DNA of 13,344 nucleotides from Smittium culicis (lineage: Eukaryota > Kickxellomycota > Harpellomycetes > Harpellales > Legeriomycetaceae): NCBI GenBank assembly GCA_001970855.1, contig LSSN01001205.1, forward strand, positions 1 to 13,344, given 5' to 3'. Positions 8,616-13,344 of the stretch are shown one piece after another. The position numbers and the translations under genes are program-made. Numbering within the stretch: position 1 is the first letter of the stretch; every line of letters starts with the position of its first letter. The notes under the pieces were generated by a model that did no database searches, was not told the DNA's origin, and worked only from the letters and a program-made list of their open reading frames with translations.

Positions 8616-8720
8616 AATAATGAATAATGAATAATGAATAATGAATAATGAATAATGAATAATGAATAATGAATAATGAATAATGAATAATGAATAATGA
8701 ATAATGAATAATGAATAATC
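8616..8720. repeat. Heptamer satellite (AATAATG)14 plus a degenerate unit
   Basis: Fourteen perfect tandem copies of AATAATG (8616-8713) are followed by AATAATC. The last unit overlaps the stop codon of the HTATIP2-like gene (TGA on minus, plus-strand 8719-8721). In the transcript this would form the start of the 3' UTR as TTATTCA repeats. Array length probably varies between strains. Confidence 0.95.
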
Positions 8721-9546
8721 AACAGTAGAAATCATTTCCAATATCTACGATTGAAGAGTTGGAGTAGGTTTTGACAACAGGAGTTTCACTGACTTTTAAT
8801 AAACTGTCATAAACCATGGCTTTAGCAACGCTGCTAGTTAGAACTGAAATTCTATCAGGGAAGAAATATTTGGCAGCAGGTAAAAAGTATCCAGCAATCT
8901 TTTCTCCGATTCTTTCGTTTTCTCGATTACATTCTAAAAACCCGGGCTGGAATATCGACAGCTTTTCAAATCCAACCTGTTTAAGCTCGGCTTCGACTTG
9001 GCCTTTTACTTTAGGGTAATAGAACATCGAGTTTTTGTTTGCATTCGATGCTGAACATACCGAGAAAGTAGACACGCCAGTACTTTTAGCTGTTTTAGCA
9101 GCTAGCATGACATAGTCGTGGTCAACGCGGTAAAATCCCTCTTTCCCGCTAATACCCCTGGTTGTCCCCAAACAGCAAAAAACCACATCTGGCTTATTCT
9201 CTTCAAACATGGTTTTAATGGCCTCTTCGTTGTCGTAGTCAACTGGAACTACTTGAGTTATATTTTGGGTATCGACTGCTTGGTTTTTATCAGAAGATGG
9301 CTCGTGAACAATTTCGATCTTACGACGACTTGCTGTAACGATTCTGTTATAAGCATTAGTCTCGACCAAAGTTCGTACAATCTCGCGCCCTACCTCGCCA
9401 GAAGGTCCTAATACCATAGCACAAGAGTTTGGGTTGCTTTTTTTTAGCTCTTGTATGCTTTCTAGTATTTTCGGATTTGGTTTTTTTAAATCTGAAGGTA
9501 TCTCAATCCTAAGGACATTTTTTATTATAGCGGCAGCACTGCTCAT
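8719..9546 (-). CDS. HTATIP2/TIP30-like NAD(P)-binding oxidoreductase
   Basis: 275 aa, single exon, ATG at 9546. It is an atypical short-chain dehydrogenase (Rossmann fold) of the HTATIP2 (TIP30/CC3) and yeast FMP52 group. After a 40-residue N-terminal extension comes the dinucleotide-binding loop LGPSGEVGR (46-54, GxxGxxG). The family's signature FCCLGTTRG is at 123-131, then GFYRVDHDY at 137-145, a Ser-rich strand end (SVCSASNANK, 162-171), and the active-site-type pair Y177-x3-K181 (YPKVKG). SIFQPGFLECNR (197-208) corresponds to the family's 'S.FRPG.L...R' block. Human HTATIP2 binds NADPH and has been tied to importins and apoptosis. FMP52 is mitochondria-associated. Which role applies here is open. 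The extra N-terminal residues could be a targeting sequence, but this is not clear-cut. Confidence 0.88.
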   Translation of the reverse strand: MSSAAAIIKNVLRIEIPSDLKKPNPKILESIQELKKSNPNSCAMVLGPSGEVGREIVRTLVETNAYNRIVTASRRKIEIVHEPSSDKNQAVDTQNITQVVPVDYDNEEAIKTMFEENKPDVVFCCLGTTRGISGKEGFYRVDHDYVMLAAKTAKSTGVSTFSVCSASNANKNSMFYYPKVKGQVEAELKQVGFEKLSIFQPGFLECNRENERIGEKIAGYFLPAAKYFFPDRISVLTSSVAKAMVYDSLLKVSETPVVKTYSNSSIVDIGNDFYC

Positions 9547-9560
9547 CTATGCAAGATTTC

Positions 9561-9575
9561 AAAAAAAAAAAAAAA
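9561..9575. promoter_or_regulatory. Poly(dA:dT) tract upstream of the HTATIP2-like start
   Basis: Fifteen consecutive A on plus (T on the gene's strand) lie 14 bp before the start codon. Such tracts exclude nucleosomes and are common in promoters of AT-rich eukaryotes. It may also simply be a homopolymer in the 5' leader. Confidence 0.4.
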
Positions 9576-10336
9576 TTAACATTGGCTGGTAATTTTAGAC
9601 TATTTATTTTAAATAAAAAAGGAAAACGAGCAAAAATATTAGTTACTCAATTGTGATAGACGATTACGTTTGATATGTATTAGTTTAACTAGATAGATGA
9701 TGCGTGAAATGCAATCAATGAACGTGCATTTAGATATTAGCCAGTATACAAAAATCTGATAAATTTACCTTTAATGAAGAAACTTCAAAGGGGATCCGTT
9801 ATATGTTTTAGTTTCTAATGGAATATTGAGGGGTTTTTTGCAGATAGTATTATAGAATATATTGGTATTACGATTGATTCTGTTGTAGCTATAAGTTGAT
9901 ATTTTGTAAAATATATCAAAAACAAGTTATTCGCTCTCAATTAAATCACTTAAATAAATAAAACGTATCCCATTTGATTGCCTAAATTGCTGCGGAAATT
10001 TAGAACTATCAATTGCTCAAAAACTGCTGGCGAATAAAATTACATTATCTGTCTCGAAGCCTTGTAAAAGAAAACCATTGGCAATTCAAGTATATGAGGA
10101 AAAATCAGAGATCCTTATTTGCTGAAATCATTTGGTAAAAATATTTAGACGTTATTTATATCCTTTTAATATTTTTTTAGAGTTGGCTGAAAAAAGCGCC
10201 TGACTAAGCTTTAATAATTATATACTATGCAAAGATAAATACTGCATACTTTGACTTTGTTCTACAAAATCTTATTTCTCTATACTTTAAACTACTTACT
10301 CGTTCAATATCAAGCATATATTCCTGATAATACAGT
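9576..10336. other. Intergenic stretch, with one short Cys-bearing open frame
   Basis: Mostly AT-rich with no clear gene. At 9958-10125 a plus-strand frame without ATG is open for 55 codons. It reads FDCLNCCGN near the start and SKPCKRKPLAIQVYEEK later, ends in TGA, and has a composition less AT-driven than its surroundings. It may be a relic of a mobile-element gene. The region should also hold the promoter of SKP1. Confidence 0.4.
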
Positions 10337-11003
10337 ATGGACAAGGAGGTGATGTTAATAACAAAAGAAAAAAGCGTGGTAAGAGTAAAACGCAGCATTA
10401 TCGAGAAATCAAAGCTAATCAAAGTTCTTTTATCAGAGCTAGGTCATTTAGATCAAGGTTCGATTTCCCCTTTCTTGAATTAATTCTTTTAGAATGATAC
10501 GACAAATATTCGTATACGCATTCGCTTACTATATTGCTTCTTTATTAGTTATTCGATAGATACAGTAACGACTTTTATTTTTTTTTTAAAAAAAAATTAT
10601 ATTAAAAGGAATTCCACTTCCGAATGTCTCCTTGCCCATACTAACAAAAGTTATAGAGTATTGCCAGCATTACGAGAATTATGACTTTTCTGGTGAGCTA
10701 ATTAACGATACGGCTAGATCCTCATCTATGCCAGACACGCCTAAAAAGCTAAAAACATTCACTGAACCCAACGAATTTGATCTAGAGTTTATTAGAGTAG
10801 ACCAATCTACTTTATACGACTTAGTCATGGCTGCTAACTACTTGGACATTAAACCTTTGCTAGAATTAGCTTGCTACTCCATTGCAAAAATGTTCTCGGG
10901 AAAATCTGCCCAGGAAATACGAAACACTTTCAACTTAGAAAACGACCTGGACCGCGACCAAGAACAAGAATTGGAACGAAGAAACCGATGGTTTACAAAC
11001 TAG
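10337..11003 (+). CDS. SKP1: SKP1, adaptor subunit of SCF ubiquitin ligases
   Basis: I join 10337-10457 to 10609-11003 (171 aa, normal for SKP1). The ATG at 10337 directly follows an in-frame TAA at 10328. Exon 1 gives the start of the BTB/POZ fold (VMLITKEKSVVRVKRSIIEK). Exon 2 continues with the family's IPLPNV block (residues 42-47), ILTKVIEYCQHY, a variable acidic/Ser linker (about 69-93) and the F-box-binding C-terminal helices: ANYLDIKPLLE (116-126), GKSAQEIRNTFNL (138-150) and the terminal NRW (166-168). SKP1 bridges CUL1 and F-box proteins in nucleus and cytosol. Intron phase 1 restores Gly41. The donor GTTCGA is unusual. Stops of SKP1 and the convergent proteasome gene are 182 bp apart, and AATAAA follows at 11105. 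Confidence 0.93.
10458..10608 (+). other. Intron of SKP1
   Basis: 151 nt, donor GTTCGA, acceptor TTAAAAG, with TAACGAC as a possible branch point followed by a long T-rich and A-rich run. The acceptor is forced: earlier AGs (10547-10548 and 10564-10565) leave in-frame stops, and only 10608 preserves the IPLPNV block. Confidence 0.72.
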
Positions 11004-11104
11004 CTCTTCATTATTTTACCTAATCCGCATATACTCAACTAACACTTGTAGCAATAATTTCATCAATTTACAATTAACGTTTTATTTATATATATTAAAC
11101 CACT

Positions 11105-11158
11105 AAATAAAAACTAAAAAGCTAATTTAAGCTAAATTAATCCAAAGACTCCTTTATT
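11105..11158. terminator. Polyadenylation signals between SKP1 and the proteasome gene
   Basis: AATAAA at 11105-11110 (+) follows the SKP1 stop by about 100 nt. TTTATT at 11153-11158, AATAAA on minus, is about 28 nt after the proteasome subunit stop. They fit tail-to-tail genes with barely separated 3' ends. Confidence 0.4.
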
Positions 11159-11185
11159 ATAGCAATTATTCTGTTTTTAATTCTC

Positions 11186-11932
11186 TTAAACTATGTTCGC
11201 CAAGTGATCGTGGATATCTGCTTTTGATAGTTTACGGAATTCTGGGTTTTTGTACTCTTTTCCTGGAACGTTAAACTCTACCATTGTTTCTGTTGAAATT
11301 ATCCCAATATCCAAGTAATCTTGTGCCAATTGACCCTCAAAGCCCTCCTTCAAGGTCATAATCGCTGTGTGTATGGCATCTTCTAGCCCGATTTCGTTGG
11401 TGTATCGCTTTTCCAAAAATGTCTTGGATTCAACCATAGTTTTACCTATTGCAGTTGCTTTCCACGGGAAGTATGAGCCACTGGGATCTACTTGATACAG
11501 ACTAGGGCCTGATTCAGAATCAAAGCCTGCAATAAGTAACGATACTCCAAAAGGACGAACACCTCCACTTTGAGTATAATCTTGGATAACGCCTGCAAGT
11601 CTCTTGACTAGCTGGATTGTGGGTGGATCTTGTTGGTAAACTCTGATGTATTCCTGTGCTATTTTGCGTGCTTTAGCTACGAGAAGTCGGAAATCTGGTC
11701 CCATTCCCGAATATGTCATCCCAATACTTCCGCAAACAACTTCAACTGCTGACAAAGAGCTTAAATCGATGAGAGTACTGGAAGGTTTCTTAATGCAAGC
11801 TAAAACTACGCAGTCGGCAGCTTTAATTCCTACAGCGGTTGCTCCTTTGTTTACAGCCGCTAAAGCATGTTCGATCTGACCAAGCTTACCACTTGGTGAA
11901 AAGGTTGTTAGCGAAAAATTGTAGTTGCTCAT
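11186..11932 (-). CDS. PSMA2: 20S proteasome subunit alpha type-2
   Basis: 248 aa, single exon, ATG at 11932, TAA at 11186-11188. This is one of the seven alpha-ring subunits of the 20S core, which gate the chamber and are not catalytic. The N-terminal alpha signature runs [20 protein letters not shown] (6-25). Typical alpha-2 blocks follow: GIKAAD (35-40), YSGMGPDFR (74-82), [16 protein letters not shown] (118-133), [16 protein letters not shown] (149-164) and FLEKRY (172-177), then LEDAIHTAI (183-191). Length and the C-terminal insertion (about 213-232) resemble yeast Pre8 (250 aa) more than the 234-aa animal protein. One oddity is His22, where the alpha signature nearly always has Tyr (QIEY). 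The yeast name would be PRE8. Confidence 0.95.
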   Translation of the reverse strand: MSNYNFSLTTFSPSGKLGQIEHALAAVNKGATAVGIKAADCVVLACIKKPSSTLIDLSSLSAVEVVCGSIGMTYSGMGPDFRLLVAKARKIAQEYIRVYQQDPPTIQLVKRLAGVIQDYTQSGGVRPFGVSLLIAGFDSESGPSLYQVDPSGSYFPWKATAIGKTMVESKTFLEKRYTNEIGLEDAIHTAIMTLKEGFEGQLAQDYLDIGIISTETMVEFNVPGKEYKNPEFRKLSKADIHDHLANIV

Positions 11933-13156
11933 TTTCTTCGAATATTTCTTATTATTATTTAATGGGATTTAATTTACAAGCGCAAGAACAAAATTTAGAA
12001 TAAAATAGTACCCCTTTTTTAGAAATTGAAGGTTATGAATATTGATGCGTTTAAAATCGAGTGCCGTTTTTACTTCAGACAGAAATCAAAAATATTTAAT
12101 ATAAAAAGAATATTCAAAGCTAAACTAATAATTTGAAAGCGCTACTTATTTATTTATTTATTTATTTATTTACTTTTCCTCTATTATACTAGTATCGTTT
12201 AATAATTGGCTCTTAATCGCCTTATTTTTTATTGTATTCAACTATTGGTTCATTATCGCTTTCGTCATTGCTCTTAACATATCACTAACGCTAGATTATT
12301 GGCCAAAATTCAGCGAATCATATTCGTTAATTCCACCCAAGCGCTGTGAAATTATCCAATCAATGATTTATCGTAAATAACAAAGGCATTTAAAAACTTT
12401 TCTCCCAGAGTCGCTTATTATTACCGCTTTTTCTCAATCATTCATCCTAGTAATCATAGTTTATGAAATGTTTTTGCACTCAATTTTTATATAAACGAAT
12501 AAATATCTTAATTTTACCAATCGTCTATACTATTGTCAAAAATTAGTCATATGAATTAAATATCTATATATCAGAATATGTTATTACTTATCTTTTCTGC
12601 ATCAACGTAACTATTGAAAGGAAACTGAAAAAAAGCACCCCTTCATTTTGTCCTAATTTATGTTTTTTTGACTATAAATAATCCGTTGTTCAATTTTTAT
12701 CTAACATTTTTTCATTCTTGGATTATTCTTTAATATACTCATATATAACAATTTTTTTGATATCGAATAATTGAAATGACCTCATTATTTTAAGCCAAAA
12801 ATGAAAAATATCTAAATAAATCTGTTTTTAGTAATTGTATTGTCCTAATAATACACCCATAAATTTTAACGATACTGTACCATACCCTATCCAATAAAGA
12901 TTGAAATAATTGTATAGCTATTCGTTTATTCACTTATGATATAAAATTAAAATTATGTTTACCATTTAATTCATCTAAAAACCATCAATTCGTTTGTGAA
13001 ATTTGGATTTAATCATATATACTAAACACTCTTGGCTAACATTGGTATGTCTAAATTTCCGCACCATCCGTTTAAAGTTAAAAAAAAAATAAAAATGGCT
13101 AAAAAAATAATAATAAATGGCTAAAAAAAATAACACAATAATAAAATAACTAAAAA
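11933..13156. other. AT-rich 1.2 kb without a recognisable gene
   Basis: It should carry the proteasome gene promoter next to 11932. A plus-strand frame at 12132-12380 is open for 82 codons before TAA but lacks an early ATG. It includes a hydrophobic stretch (LLIALFFIVFNYWFIIAFVI) made by partly repeated DNA. Its coding status is doubtful. The minus frame near 12975-13187 is homopolymer-driven (Phe, Tyr, Leu) and not called. Confidence 0.5.
12147..12172. repeat. Tetranucleotide microsatellite (TTTA)n
   Basis: About six to seven uninterrupted copies of TTAT/ATTT follow GCTACT. Confidence 0.9.
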
Positions 13157-13344
13157 ATAGTAAAATAGTAAAATAGTAAAATAACACAATAATAAAATAA
13201 TAAAATAATAAAATAATAAAATAATAAAATAATAAAATAATAAAATAATAAAATAATAAAATAATAAAATAATAAAATAATAAAATAATAAAATAATAAA
13301 ATAATAAAATAATAAAATAATAAAATAATAAAATAATAAAATAA
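13157..13344. repeat. Octamer tandem array (AATAAAAT)n at the window end
   Basis: From about 13191 to the last base, AATAAAAT repeats without error about 19 times and runs off the window. Just before it are about three variant octamers (AAATAGTA), so the array has at least two unit types. The flank also holds a direct repeat, AAATGGCTAAAAAAA, at about 13093-13130. Confidence 0.95.

Noticed and set aside
8616..8720. CRISPR array or telomeric repeat
   Set aside because: Units are 7 bp with no spacers, and lack the G-rich strand of telomeric repeats. It is a simple satellite.
10225..10422. Minus-strand 65-codon ORF
   Set aside because: Antisense to SKP1 exon 1 and its leader, with no motif.
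10430..10480. tRNA-like B-box (GGTTCGATTTCC)
   Set aside because: The T-arm stem does not pair beyond two bases, no A-box or acceptor stem was found, and the bases are explained as the SKP1 exon 1/intron boundary.
12975..13187. Minus-strand ORF rich in Phe and Tyr
   Set aside because: Produced by A-rich low-complexity DNA at the edge of the octamer array.

Overview
This is a very AT-rich stretch of eukaryotic nuclear DNA. It has short spliceosomal introns (63, 117 and 151 nt), AATAAA-type 3' signals, long AT-only intergenic stretches, and TAA, TAG and TGA all used as stops. Five conserved or well-formed protein genes are visible, plus one small orphan gene. None is an operon-type gene, and nothing prokaryotic was seen. 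The organism cannot be fixed from one window. The yeast-like C-terminal extension of the proteasome subunit, the compact introns and the small GT31-type transferase would suit an AT-rich, perhaps early-diverging, fungus. That is inference only.

Layout, left to right. Bases 1-93 are the end of an open frame entering from the left, richer in GC than what follows. Bases 94-471 look empty. Bases 472-870 hold a second GC-richer frame broken by two TGA codons. Bases 1011-1205 are a 195-bp element with piggyBac-like ends. Bases 1741-2085 contain a decayed frame resembling part of a reverse transcriptase. A two-exon orphan gene (2253-2720, +) converges on a two-exon gene for a secretory-pathway, single-pass membrane RING-H2 protein (2858-3805, -). 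Bases 3806-5815 have no convincing gene. A second piggyBac-type MITE lies at 5816-6011, followed by a small Cys-bearing frame. A type II membrane GT31-like glycosyltransferase (6470-7363, -) comes next, then a gene-poor kilobase holding the third MITE copy (8360-8538). A heptamer satellite (8616-8720) runs straight into the stop codon of an HTATIP2/TIP30-like NAD(P)-binding protein (8719-9546, -). SKP1 (10337-11003, +, two exons) then converges on the proteasome subunit alpha-2 gene (11186-11932, -). The rest is AT-rich sequence ending in an octamer array that runs off the window.

Three of the genes belong to ubiquitin-proteasome biology: SKP1 (SCF ligase adaptor), the membrane RING-H2 protein (probable E3) and proteasome alpha-2. 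In a eukaryotic genome this is most likely chance neighbourhood rather than a functional cluster. The main results that simple ORF calling would miss are the first exon of SKP1, the splice joining the signal-peptide exon to the RING exon, the two-exon orphan, and the three-copy TTAA-type MITE family. I found no convincing evidence for a new multi-gene system.
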